Source: Opitutia bacterium (lineage in GTDB: Bacteria; Verrucomicrobiota; Verrucomicrobiia; Opitutales; Opitutaceae). Taken from it: a stretch of 64,000 nt of DNA. Of the stretch, positions 46,097-56,432 are shown piece by piece (positions within the stretch are counted from its first letter, which is position 1; the number at the start of each line of letters is the position of its first letter). The notes below the pieces were generated by a model. That model made no database searches, was not told the DNA's origin, and was given only the letters and a program-made list of their open reading frames with translations. The stretch lies in assembly GCA_947475065.1 (NCBI GenBank), contig CANJLB010000011.1:1-64000 (forward strand), in the 5' to 3' direction. The translations under genes were made by a program, and so were the position numbers.

Positions 46097-46681
46097 TCAG
46101 GCGGCGGCGGGTTTCGACTGGGCGGCCTGCGGCTCAATGCGGCGGAACGGCATGCCCAGCAGCTTCAGCAGCTCGCGGCCCTCATCATCGCTCCGGGCGG
46201 TGGTGACGATCGTGATGTCGAGACCCATCGTCTTCTTGACGTTCTCGACCGTGATCTCGGGGAAGATGGTAAAATCGGTGATCCCGAGGTTGTAGTTGCC
46301 GTGACCGTCGAGCTTCGAGCCGACACCGCGGAAGTCACGGATGGTGGGAAGCGCGACCGCGAGCAGGCGGCAGAGAAACTCCCACATGGCGTCGCCGCGC
46401 AGGGTGACGTGGCAGCCGGTGACCTGGTTGGGCTTGAGCTTGAAATTCGAAATGGCCTTCTTGGTGCGCGAGAGCACGGGCTTGTGGCCGGCGATGGCCC
46501 CAAGGTCGCGGGCGGCGTCGGCGATCTGGTTCTTGTCGGCCTCGGCATCTATGCCCGTGTTCAGGCTGATCTTGGTGAGCTTGGGCACCTGATGCTTGTT
46601 TTTGTAGCCACGGCTCTTCACGAGCGCAGGGACGACCTGCTCGTGGTAGAGTTTTTTAAGGACGGGAGTGTAGCTGCTCAT
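46097..46681 (-). CDS. rplE: Ribosomal protein uL5
   Basis: This 194-residue 5S rRNA-binding protein has [20 protein letters not shown], then [20 protein letters not shown] and [21 protein letters not shown] short tail ([10 protein letters not shown]) follows the core. It starts at the ATG at 46681 with a CTTTCGCACCTTCC leader lacking a Shine-Dalgarno. Confidence 0.98.
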   Translation of the reverse strand: MSSYTPVLKKLYHEQVVPALVKSRGYKNKHQVPKLTKISLNTGIDAEADKNQIADAARDLGAIAGHKPVLSRTKKAISNFKLKPNQVTGCHVTLRGDAMWEFLCRLLAVALPTIRDFRGVGSKLDGHGNYNLGITDFTIFPEITVENVKKTMGLDITIVTTARSDDEGRELLKLLGMPFRRIEPQAAQSKPAAA

Positions 46682-46752
46682 GGAAGGTGCGAAAGAGGGA
46701 AAGGGTTCAGTAACTCAGGCGGCGGGCGGGTTTGGCAAGCGTGCAATGCAGG

Positions 46753-47037
46753 TCAGGCGGCGGGCGCGGCGGCGGGTGCAAGCTTTTTCCGCTTGCTCGC
46801 GTCGTAGCTGGCGCGGGTCATGAGGTTAGAGACATGGACGGAGCCCTCGCGCTCGGTGATCGCGCCCTGGGGGTTTTTCTCCGACTTTTTCTCGTGGCGC
46901 TTGACCATCGCTACGCCTTCGATGCGCGCCCGGTTTTTGGCGGCGAGCACCTCCAGGATTTTTCCGGACTTCCCCTTGTGGGAGCCGGCGATGACGACGA
47001 CCTGGTCGCCGCGTTTGACGTGAAATTTGGTGGCCAT
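46753..47037 (-). CDS. rplX: Ribosomal protein uL24
   Basis: This 94-residue KOW-domain protein starts MATKFHVKRGDQVVVIAGSH and has GKSGKILEVLAAKNRARIEG then MVKRHEKKSEKNPQGAI. It starts two bases after the rplN stop and has a clear Shine-Dalgarno (GGAGG, 10-nt spacing) inside rplN, unlike most neighbours. The C-terminus ends in an Ala/Pro-rich KKLAPAAAPAA. Confidence 0.97.
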   Translation of the reverse strand: MATKFHVKRGDQVVVIAGSHKGKSGKILEVLAAKNRARIEGVAMVKRHEKKSEKNPQGAITEREGSVHVSNLMTRASYDASKRKKLAPAAAPAA

Positions 47038-47039
47038 GT

Positions 47040-47405
47040 TCAGAGAACCTCCGGGGCAAGCGAAATGATCTTCATGAAGTTTTTCGCCCGCAACTCCCGG
47101 GCTACGGGGCCGAAGATACGGGTCCCCTTGGGATTGTTGGTCGCGTCAATGATGACGATCGCGTTGCTGTCGAAACGCAGGTAGCTGCCGTCGGCCCGGC
47201 GCACCGGCGCCCGGGTGCGGATGACGACCGCCTTGGCGACCTCCCCCTTTTTTACGGTGGCGTCGGGCGTGCTGTCCTTGATGTGGACGGTGACCACGTC
47301 GCCCACGGCGGCCGTGTCGGTGGTCTGCCCTTTTTTGGAAATCATGGCAGCCCGGCGGGCGCCGGTGTTGTCGGCGACGTCGAGGATGGAGCGTAGTTGG
47401 ATCAT
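47040..47405 (-). CDS. rplN: Ribosomal protein uL14
   Basis: This 121-residue protein starts [20 protein letters not shown] (ATG at 47405) and has the conserved [17 protein letters not shown], then [20 protein letters not shown] and [11 protein letters not shown] longer frame to 47510 is disfavoured. It is almost contiguous with rplX. Confidence 0.98.
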   Translation of the reverse strand: MIQLRSILDVADNTGARRAAMISKKGQTTDTAAVGDVVTVHIKDSTPDATVKKGEVAKAVVIRTRAPVRRADGSYLRFDSNAIVIIDATNNPKGTRIFGPVARELRAKNFMKIISLAPEVL

Positions 47406-47430
47406 GGCGGGCCTTGGAGTAAGTTGAAAA

Positions 47431-47787
47431 TCAGGCGACCGGAGCGGCGGGCTTGGTCGTTTTGGTCGGAACTTGGGCGGCCACATCCGACTCGGTGACC
47501 GCGACGGCATCGGTGGTGATCGCCTTCTGGAGGATGGAGGTGACGCGCCAGCGCTTGAGGCGGCTGAGGGGGCGGGTGGCCATGACCTCGACCTTGTCGC
47601 CGAGCTTAGTCTCGTTTTGCTCGTCGTGGACGTGCAGGACGGTCTGGCGGTTGACGACCTTGTGGTAGAGCGGATGCGGCGTCTTGTAGGCGACGGTGAC
47701 CTTCACCGATTTGTCACCTGAGCGGCTGGAGACAAAGCCCGTGAGGGTCTTGCGCGGGTTGCGGGCGTTGAGGGCGGGCGAGGACAT
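47431..47787 (-). CDS. rpsQ: Ribosomal protein uS17
   Basis: This 118-residue protein has [20 protein letters not shown], then [20 protein letters not shown] and [20 protein letters not shown]. Core S17 is about 80-90 residues; the last ~25 form an Ala/Thr/Lys/Pro tail ([16 protein letters not shown]). It follows rpmC by six bases. Confidence 0.97.
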   Translation of the reverse strand: MSSPALNARNPRKTLTGFVSSRSGDKSVKVTVAYKTPHPLYHKVVNRQTVLHVHDEQNETKLGDKVEVMATRPLSRLKRWRVTSILQKAITTDAVAVTESDVAAQVPTKTTKPAAPVA

Positions 47788-47793
47788 GGGAGA

Positions 47794-48003
47794 TTAGCGG
47801 GAGGCTGCAGCCGGGGTCTGGGCCTTGGCGGTCTGGACGGTGAGGAGACGGGCGACATCTTTGCGGAGCGAGCGCAGCAGGTGCGGCTTCTCTACCTGGC
47901 CGGTGTTCTTCCGCAGCCGGAGGTTCAGCAGCTCGGTGCGGGTGTCCCGGAGCTTGGTCTCAATCTCCGCAACGGAGAGTTCACGAATTTCTTTGGCGGT
48001 CAT
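47794..48003 (-). CDS. rpmC: Ribosomal protein uL29
   Basis: This 69-residue helical protein starts [20 protein letters not shown] and has [20 protein letters not shown]. Length is normal (60-70). It starts 11 nt after the rplP stop. Confidence 0.97.
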   Translation of the reverse strand: MTAKEIRELSVAEIETKLRDTRTELLNLRLRKNTGQVEKPHLLRSLRKDVARLLTVQTAKAQTPAAASR

Positions 48004-48014
48004 GGCGGTGGTGC

Positions 48015-48437
48015 TCAGGCGGCGGCGCTTTCGCGGGTGATGAAGCGGCAGTGGAAGGGAAGTTTGGCGTCGGCGAGGCGGAAGGCCTCCTTGGCAATGG
48101 TGAGCGGCACGCCGGCCAGCTCGAAAAGAATGGCGCCCGGCTTGATGATGGCGACGTAGTATTCCACCGGTCCCTTGCCGGAGCCCATGCGGGTCTCGGC
48201 GGGCTTCTTCGTCACAGGCTTGTGCGGATAGACGCGGATCCAAAGCTTGCCCTTGCGCTTGAGGTGCCGGGAGATGGTGACGCGCGCGGCCTCAATCTGC
48301 TGCCCGGTCATCGGGCCGCGGGTGAGCGACTGCAGGCCGAATTCGCCGAAGGACAGCACGTTGCCGCGCTTGGCGTTGCCGGCGGTGGAGCCTTTCTGCG
48401 ACTTGCGGTATTTGGTGCGGGCAGGAGCGAGAGCCAT
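48015..48437 (-). CDS. rplP: Ribosomal protein uL16
   Basis: This 140-residue protein has [20 protein letters not shown], the [20 protein letters not shown] arginine-rich part, and [20 protein letters not shown] then [20 protein letters not shown]. Length is normal (135-145). It follows rpsC. Confidence 0.98.
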   Translation of the reverse strand: MALAPARTKYRKSQKGSTAGNAKRGNVLSFGEFGLQSLTRGPMTGQQIEAARVTISRHLKRKGKLWIRVYPHKPVTKKPAETRMGSGKGPVEYYVAIIKPGAILFELAGVPLTIAKEAFRLADAKLPFHCRFITRESAAA

Positions 48438-48485
48438 GGAAATGCGGAGTTAAAAATTGCGGTGGGCGGAGGGAACGGCGGCGGA

Positions 48486-49118
48486 TCAGGCGGCAGCCTC
48501 TTCTTTTTTGCAGATCCAGACCTTGACGCCGATCTTGCCGAAGAGCGTGTGGGCCTCGAAGAAACCGTAGTCAATGTTCTCACGGAGTGTGTGGAGCGGC
48601 ACGCGTCCCTTGCGCTGCCATTCGCGGCGGGCGATGTCCGCGCCGCCGAGACGGCCGGAACACTGGATCTTGATGCCCTCGGCCCCGAGCGCCATCGCCA
48701 TCTCGATGGACTTCTTGATGGCGCGACGGAAGGCGACGCGGCGCTCCAGTTGGAGCGCGACATTCTCGGCGACGAGCATGGCCTCGATCTCGGGTTTCTT
48801 CACCTCCTGGATGTCGAGCAAAATTTCCTTCCCGGTGAGTTTGGCGAGCTGGGCCTTGATGTTGTCAATCTCCTGCCCTTTGCGGCCGATGACGACGCCC
48901 GGGCGCGCGGTGTAAATCTTGACGCGGACGCGGTTCGAGGCGCGCTCGATGAAAATGCGCGGCACGCTGGCCTGCTTGAGCTTTTCCATCAGCTTCGAGC
49001 GGATGAGCTGGTCCTCGGCGAGCAGCTTGGGGAAATCTTTCTTGCTGGCGAACCAGCGGGACTGCCAGTTGCGGCGGACGGCGAGACGGAAGCCGGTGGG
49101 ATTGGTTTTTTGGCCCAT
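48486..49118 (-). CDS. rpsC: Ribosomal protein uS3
   Basis: This 210-residue 30S protein starts [20 protein letters not shown] and has the KH domain with [20 protein letters not shown], then [21 protein letters not shown] Shine-Dalgarno (GAGGA, 8 nt from ATG) overlaps the rplV stop codon, so translation is coupled to rplV. Confidence 0.98.
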   Translation of the reverse strand: MGQKTNPTGFRLAVRRNWQSRWFASKKDFPKLLAEDQLIRSKLMEKLKQASVPRIFIERASNRVRVKIYTARPGVVIGRKGQEIDNIKAQLAKLTGKEILLDIQEVKKPEIEAMLVAENVALQLERRVAFRRAIKKSIEMAMALGAEGIKIQCSGRLGGADIARREWQRKGRVPLHTLRENIDYGFFEAHTLFGKIGVKVWICKKEEAAA

Positions 49119-49129
49119 GATGGAAGTCC

Positions 49130-49471
49130 TCAGTTGGCGCTGCCGTCCGAGAGGACGATGCGGATGTGCGACATTTTTTTGACGCGCGGCTTGGCGCTGC
49201 CCTTCGCCCCGGCCTTGAAACGCTTGAGCACGGGGCCGTTTTCGATGAGCGCAAACTTCACCGTGAGACTGTCGGCCGCGAGGTTGTTGTTGTTCTCGGC
49301 ATTGGCGATGGCGCTCTTGAGCGTCTTCGCGATGAGCCGGGCGGACTTGCGCGGGATGAGCGCGAGGTAGTCAACGGCGGCGGCGGCCTTGCGGCCCTGG
49401 ATGATGCGGGACACTTCGCGCATTTTTTTGGGCGACATGCGGGCGTAGCGGGTGATGGCTTGGACTTCCAT
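49130..49471 (-). CDS. rplV: Ribosomal protein uL22
   Basis: This 113-residue exit-tunnel protein starts [20 protein letters not shown] at the ATG at 49471 and has [20 protein letters not shown] then [14 protein letters not shown] longer frame to 49549 is disfavoured. It is preceded by an inserted gene for a small secreted protein; in most bacteria rpsS and rplV are adjacent. Confidence 0.97.
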   Translation of the reverse strand: MEVQAITRYARMSPKKMREVSRIIQGRKAAAAVDYLALIPRKSARLIAKTLKSAIANAENNNNLAADSLTVKFALIENGPVLKRFKAGAKGSAKPRVKKMSHIRIVLSDGSAN

Positions 49472-49557
49472 GGTGGTGGGCGGGATTCCGCACCGGAGTG
49501 CGGCGGCAGCAGCGCGCCGGAGATCGGCCCGCCCTGCTCTTTGGGACATTGGTTGGT

Positions 49558-49887
49558 TTAGGTTTTCAAAATTTTCATGCGGGCAAGATCGCCGGCGCGG
49601 ATGGACTGCCTGGGCTCAAGGCTGAGAATCACCGCCGCGCAGCAGGCCGGGCGCAGCTCGACGAGCAGAATCTCGGCCACCGGCATGGCCCCGCGCGTGA
49701 CGCGGCACACCATGCCGGGACGCAGGTCGGAGTCGTAGCCGCCGCCAAGGATGACGAGGTCGCCCGCCCGGGCGGACTGCAGCGCCACCACCTGGGCCGC
49801 GCCCGCGACGCGCGCCGGGGCGGCGCGCCCCGGGAACGGAGCGGCGGCAAGCGCGAGCAGCAGGCAGAGAGGTCGGAGGGAGCGCAT
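49558..49887 (-). CDS. Small secreted FlgT-C-like protein inserted in the S10 operon
   Basis: This 109-residue protein begins MRSLRPLCLLLALAAAPFPG with an apparent signal peptide (AAAPFPGRAA cleavage area). The mature part is VVALQSARAGDLVILGGGYD, then LRPGMVCRVTRGAMPVAEIL, then CCAAVILSLEPRQSIRAGD. The pattern LVxLGGGxDxDLRPGMVxxVxRGxxxVAEI resembles the C-terminal domain of FlgT-type proteins and similar small beta folds. It is co-directional with rpsS (stop 12 nt upstream) and rplV (86 nt downstream). No ribosomal role is evident. Confidence 0.6.
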   Translation of the reverse strand: MRSLRPLCLLLALAAAPFPGRAAPARVAGAAQVVALQSARAGDLVILGGGYDSDLRPGMVCRVTRGAMPVAEILLVELRPACCAAVILSLEPRQSIRAGDLARMKILKT

Positions 49888-49898
49888 GGGCGGAGGGC

Positions 49899-50174
49899 TC
49901 AGATTTCCTTGCGGGTCATGCCACCGTGCGCCTTGAAGATGCGCGTGAGCGCAAACTCGCCCAGCTTGTGGCCGACCATGTTCTCGGTGACATGGACGGG
50001 GATGAACGCCTTGCCGTTGTGGACGCTGAACGTGTGGCCGATGAAATCGGGCGTGATGGTCGAGCGGCGGGACCAGGTCTGGATGGGTTTCTTTGTGCCG
50101 GACTTGACGGCCTTCTCGATTTTCTCGAGCAGGTGGTAGTCAACAAAGAAACCTTTTTTGATGGAGCGTGCCAT
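49899..50174 (-). CDS. rpsS: Ribosomal protein uS19
   Basis: This 91-residue protein starts [20 protein letters not shown] and has [40 protein letters not shown] and EFALTR. Length is standard (90-95). It follows rplB by 18 nt. Confidence 0.98.
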   Translation of the reverse strand: MARSIKKGFFVDYHLLEKIEKAVKSGTKKPIQTWSRRSTITPDFIGHTFSVHNGKAFIPVHVTENMVGHKLGEFALTRIFKAHGGMTRKEI

Positions 50175-50192
50175 GGTGCGGAAAGGGCCGGG

Positions 50193-51059
50193 TTACTTTT
50201 TGCCACGCGGCTTGCGGCCGTTGTGGTGGACGAGGATCATGCTGTTCGACTGCTTCGAGCGGCGGCGCGTGACAAAGCCCTTGGCGAGCTGGCCCCACGG
50301 CGACACGAGATGCTGGCGGCCGCCGCCGCCCTTGGACTTGCCCTGGCCGCCGCCGTTGGGGTGGTCAACCGGGTTCATCGCCATGCCGCGCACGGTCGGG
50401 CGGACGCCCAGCCAGCGCTTACGGCCGGCCTTGCCGAGGGACTGCTGGTTGTGGTCGCCATTGCCGACAAATCCGATGGTCGCACGGCAGTTGGAGTGAA
50501 CGAGCCGCAGTTCGCCGGAAGGCATCTTGAGCTGGGCCTGGCTGCCTTCGACGCCCACCAGCTCCAGCGCGGTCCCGGCGGCACGGGCCACCTGCGCGCC
50601 CCGGCCCGGCACCAGCTCAACCGCATGGACCTTGGTGGAGGGCGGGATGAGCGCGAGCGGGAAATTGTTGCCGACCTTGAAATCATTCGTCGTGGCCGTG
50701 TTGGAGGTCACAATGGTCGCGCCCACCGCCAGACCCTCGGGCGCGAGGATGTAGCTCTTCACGCCGTTCGCATATGCGATGAGCGCGAGGTTGGCGGAGC
50801 GGTTGGGGTCGTATTCAATGGCCTGCACGCGGGCGGGCAGGTCGAGCACGGCGCGCTTGAAATCAACAATACGGTAAAGCTGCTTGTGGCCGCCGCCCTT
50901 GTGGCGGGAGGTGATGCGACCGTAAGTGTTACGGCCGCCGGTTTTGTTTTTCGGCTCGGTCAGGGCGCGCTCCGGGCGCTTTTTTGAGAGACCGGCGGCC
51001 TTGTTTAGCGCGGTGAAGCGCAACGAGGGTGTGAGGGGACGGAAGGATTTGATCGGCAT
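50193..51059 (-). CDS. rplB: Ribosomal protein uL2
   Basis: This 288-residue peptidyl-transferase-region protein starts MPIKSFRPLTPSLRFTALNK and has GRNTYGRITSRHKGGGHKQL (in part), VVPGRGAQVARAAGT-like sequence and the C-terminal RGMAMNPVDHPNGGGQGKSK. Length is slightly above the typical 270-280. A weak GGAG lies 10 nt before the ATG. Confidence 0.98.
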   Translation of the reverse strand: MPIKSFRPLTPSLRFTALNKAAGLSKKRPERALTEPKNKTGGRNTYGRITSRHKGGGHKQLYRIVDFKRAVLDLPARVQAIEYDPNRSANLALIAYANGVKSYILAPEGLAVGATIVTSNTATTNDFKVGNNFPLALIPPSTKVHAVELVPGRGAQVARAAGTALELVGVEGSQAQLKMPSGELRLVHSNCRATIGFVGNGDHNQQSLGKAGRKRWLGVRPTVRGMAMNPVDHPNGGGQGKSKGGGGRQHLVSPWGQLAKGFVTRRRSKQSNSMILVHHNGRKPRGKK

Positions 51060-51076
51060 GGCGGTGGTTCTCCGGT

Positions 51077-51358
51077 TCAGACGAGCTCGATTTTGTCACC
51101 GGCCTTGAGCGTGACGATGGCCTTCTTGAACTCCGAGGTCATGCCGGGACGGCCGGCGCGGCCGCGCTTGTTCTTCCCGGCGCAGTTCATCGTGTTGACG
51201 CGGCGCACCGTGACCTTGAAGGTCGTTTCGACCGCCTCGGCGATGGCGTGCTTCGTGGCCGCGGTGGCGACCTCAAAGGTGTATTGGCCGAGCTCGGAGG
51301 AGAGCTTGTTGGCCTTCTCCGTGAGACGGACGAGCTTGAGGGTGTGGACAGGGTGCAT
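51077..51358 (-). CDS. rplW: Ribosomal protein uL23
   Basis: This 93-residue protein has VRLTEKANKLSSELGQYTFE and the loop VRRVNTMNCAGKNKRGRAGR. It overlaps the rplD stop by one base (TGATG) and has a good Shine-Dalgarno (GGAGGG, 8-nt spacing), a coupled arrangement. Confidence 0.96.
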   Translation of the reverse strand: MHPVHTLKLVRLTEKANKLSSELGQYTFEVATAATKHAIAEAVETTFKVTVRRVNTMNCAGKNKRGRAGRPGMTSEFKKAIVTLKAGDKIELV

Positions 51359-51990
51359 CAGTTTTTCCCTCCGTTGACGCGGGCGAGGATGGCGTCAAGC
51401 GCCTTGGCGCTGACGATGATTTTTTGGTATTGCGCGAGGTCGAGCGCGTTGAGCTTGGCCGCCTCCTGCAGGGAAACGCGCGCGAGATTGCGGGTGGCGC
51501 GGGTGGTCGTGGCGGCAAACGGCGCATCCACGAGCAGCACCTTGCCCGTGGGGGCGATGCGCGTGACGACCTGGCCGGCGAGCTTGGTCTTCGGCTGGGC
51601 CAGGGAGAACTGCTCGATCACCGCGATCTCACCGGCGCTGGCGCGATCGAACAGGGCGCGGCTGAAGGCGAGCGCCTTCACCTTGGCATTGATTTTCTTG
51701 GAAAAGTCGCGGGGCCGGGGTCCGAAGACCACCCCGCCGCCAGACCACAACGGTGAACGGCTGGAGCCCGCGCGGGCGCGACCGGAACCCTTTTGGTTCC
51801 ACGGCTTCTTGCCGCCGCCGCTGACCTCGCCGCGGGTTTTGGTCGAGCGCGTGCCCTGGCGGTTGTTGGCATTGATGGCGACGATGACTTCCTTCAGGGC
51901 CTGCAGGCCTTTGTCGCCTTCAAACACAGGCAGCCCGAAGTCCTTCTCGGTGCTCGACGTGCCGTCGGAGTTAAAAACAGTGAGTTTCAT
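51358..51990 (-). CDS. rplD: Ribosomal protein uL4
   Basis: This 210-residue protein has the long loop (RQGTRSTKTRGEVSGGGKKP then WNQKGSGRARAGSSRSPLWS), and the C-terminal half LVDAPFAATTTRATRNLARV. Length is normal (200-210). It follows rplC by 18 nt. Confidence 0.97.
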   Translation of the reverse strand: MKLTVFNSDGTSSTEKDFGLPVFEGDKGLQALKEVIVAINANNRQGTRSTKTRGEVSGGGKKPWNQKGSGRARAGSSRSPLWSGGGVVFGPRPRDFSKKINAKVKALAFSRALFDRASAGEIAVIEQFSLAQPKTKLAGQVVTRIAPTGKVLLVDAPFAATTTRATRNLARVSLQEAAKLNALDLAQYQKIIVSAKALDAILARVNGGKN

Positions 51991-52008
51991 GGGAGCGGAT
52001 GCGTCGGG

Positions 52009-52731
52009 TTATTTTTTCGCGGGGGCGGCAGGCTTGGCGGCGGGCTTGGCCTCTTTGCCGGGCTTGGCCTCGGCCTTCGGGACGACGATCTTGGGCTGGC
52101 CCTTGATGGCGGTGCGAACCACGACATCGTCGCCGTTGGCCCCGGGGACGGCGCCCCGGATCAGCAGCAGGTTCTTGTCGGCGATGATCTTCACGACCCG
52201 CAGATTCTGCACGGTGCTGCTCAGCGTGCCCATGTGACCGGGCATGGACTGGTTTTTCCACGAGCGGCCGGGCGTCTGCCTCATGCCGATGGAGCCGATG
52301 CGACGGTGAAACATCGAACCGTGCGCGGCGGGGCCGCCCGCCACCTTGAAGCGGCGCACGACACCCTGGAAGCCCTTGCCCTTGGTGACGCCGGACACGT
52401 CGATGAACTGTCCTTCCTTGAAGGCGGCGTCCACTGTGATGACATCACCGACTTTGAGCGTGGGCGCAGACTCCAGCCGGACCTCGCCCAAGACGCGGGG
52501 GGCGGACTCCAGTCCGGCCTTCTTCGCATGGCCAAGTTCGCCGCTGGCGGTGTTCTTGGTCTTTTTCTTCGCGAAACCGATCTGCACGGCGTTGTAGCCG
52601 TCGGTCGCGGCGGTCTTGACCTGAAGGACGGCGCAGGGGCCGGCTTCGACGACCGTGACGGGGACCAGGACGTTGTGCGCGTCATAGACCTGCGTCATGC
52701 CAATTTTTTTGCCGAGGAGTGAGGTGATCAT
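52009..52731 (-). CDS. rplC: Ribosomal protein uL3 with C-terminal tail
   Basis: This 240-residue protein starts MITSLLGKKIGMTQVYDAHN and has GKGFQGVVRRFKVAGGPAAH then RIGSIGMRQTPGRSWKNQSM and MPGHMGTLSSTVQNLRVVKI. The last 25 residues form a Lys/Ala/Pro tail (AEAKPGKEAKPAAKPAAPAK). uL3 is normally 205-215 residues. It follows rpsJ by 91 nt. Confidence 0.97.
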   Translation of the reverse strand: MITSLLGKKIGMTQVYDAHNVLVPVTVVEAGPCAVLQVKTAATDGYNAVQIGFAKKKTKNTASGELGHAKKAGLESAPRVLGEVRLESAPTLKVGDVITVDAAFKEGQFIDVSGVTKGKGFQGVVRRFKVAGGPAAHGSMFHRRIGSIGMRQTPGRSWKNQSMPGHMGTLSSTVQNLRVVKIIADKNLLLIRGAVPGANGDDVVVRTAIKGQPKIVVPKAEAKPGKEAKPAAKPAAPAKK

Positions 52732-52822
52732 GGTGCCAAGTGGTATCCGGGTTGCGGACCGACTTTAGCGAGGGGCCTGGCGGTACGCGGGGCGCACACA
52801 GGCAGCTCGAAAAGATGGAAGG

Positions 52823-53143
52823 TTAGACGTTGATGGTGATGTCCACGCCGGACGGAAGGTTGAGTTTCTTGAGCTCGTCCACCGTCTGGGCGGTCGGCTC
52901 GATGATGTCGATGAGACGCTTGTGCGTGCGCGTCTCAAACTGCTCCATGGACTTTTTGTCCACATGCGGGGAGCGGTTGACGGAAAGCTTCGCGATGTGC
53001 ATCGGCAGCGGGATGGGACCGGAAACGCGGGCGCCGGAGCGCTTCGCTGTCTCGACAATGTCCTGCGCCGACTGGTCAATGACCCGGTAGTCGAAACCTT
53101 GGAGCTTGATGCGAATGCGTTGGCCTTTGGGCATGGTGGGCAA
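52823..53143 (-). CDS. rpsJ: Ribosomal protein uS10
   Basis: This 106-residue protein (also transcription factor NusE) starts [20 protein letters not shown] and has [20 protein letters not shown] then [20 protein letters not shown]. Length is normal. It follows fusA by nine bases; tuf, usually between them, is absent. Confidence 0.98.
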   Translation of the reverse strand: MPTMPKGQRIRIKLQGFDYRVIDQSAQDIVETAKRSGARVSGPIPLPMHIAKLSVNRSPHVDKKSMEQFETRTHKRLIDIIEPTAQTVDELKKLNLPSGVDITINV

Positions 53144-53152
53144 AGAACGGGA

Positions 53153-55345
<2,193 letters not shown>

Positions 55346-55362
55346 GGCAGAGTGGTCGCAGC

Positions 55363-55836
55363 TTACCAGCGGAGGTGGGCAAAGGCACGGTTCGCCTGCG
55401 CCATCTTGTGGGTGTCTTCCTTCTTTTTCACGACCGAACCCGTGTTGTTGTAGGCATCAATGATCTCCGCGGCGAGCGCGTCCTTCATCGGCAGGCCCTT
55501 GCGGGCGCCGGCGGCGGTGACAATCCAGCGCAGTGCCAGCGACTCCTGGCGTTCAAACGAAATCTCGACGGGCACCTGGTAGGTGGCACCGCCCACGCGG
55601 CGGCTCTTCACCTCGAGGCGCGGGCGCGCATTCTCCAAGGCGCCCAAGAGCAGGTCAACCGGATCGCCCTTCTCGAGCTTCTCCGACACCTTTTCAAACG
55701 CGCCATAAACGATGCGCTGGGCAATGCTCTTCTTGCCGGACTTCATGATGATGTTGACCAGATGCGCGACCAGCGGGCTGCTGTAGCGCATATCCGGCTC
55801 GACGTGGCGTTTCTCGGCTCTGTGGCGGCGTGACAT
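55363..55836 (-). CDS. rpsG: Ribosomal protein uS7
   Basis: This 157-residue 30S head protein has [20 protein letters not shown], then [20 protein letters not shown] and [20 protein letters not shown]. Length is normal (155-160). The C-terminus is [14 protein letters not shown]. It follows rpsL. Confidence 0.98.
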   Translation of the reverse strand: MSRRHRAEKRHVEPDMRYSSPLVAHLVNIIMKSGKKSIAQRIVYGAFEKVSEKLEKGDPVDLLLGALENARPRLEVKSRRVGGATYQVPVEISFERQESLALRWIVTAAGARKGLPMKDALAAEIIDAYNNTGSVVKKKEDTHKMAQANRAFAHLRW

Positions 55837-55868
55837 GACTTAGGGAAAGGGTTGGAAAGAACAACGGC

Positions 55869-56249
<381 letters not shown>

Positions 56250-56325
56250 ACGAAAAGTGAGAGGTGGTTTGTGGAAAAGGGGCTGAAAGTGAACAGCCGC
56301 CGACCGCACAGCAAGAACTTTTTAT

Positions 56326-56366
56326 AAAAAAAACGCGGGCCGCCGGCGAGATGCCGGCGGCCCGCG
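56326..56366 (-). terminator. Strong intrinsic terminator after the Verru_Chthon cassette
   Basis: A perfect 14-bp GC-rich stem (CGCGGGCCGCCGGC with GCCGGCGGCCCGCG, 5-nt loop) is followed on the minus strand by eight T residues. It sits 66 nt after the stop of the cassette protein A gene and 76 nt before the rpsL start. The rpsL promoter must therefore lie in 56250-56325 unless the stop is leaky. Confidence 0.85.
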
Positions 56367-56432
56367 TTTCAAAGGCCACTGCCGCCGGTCCGGAAAGAAA
56401 ATTTCCGGCCGTGTCGGGTTTGGTCACACCCA

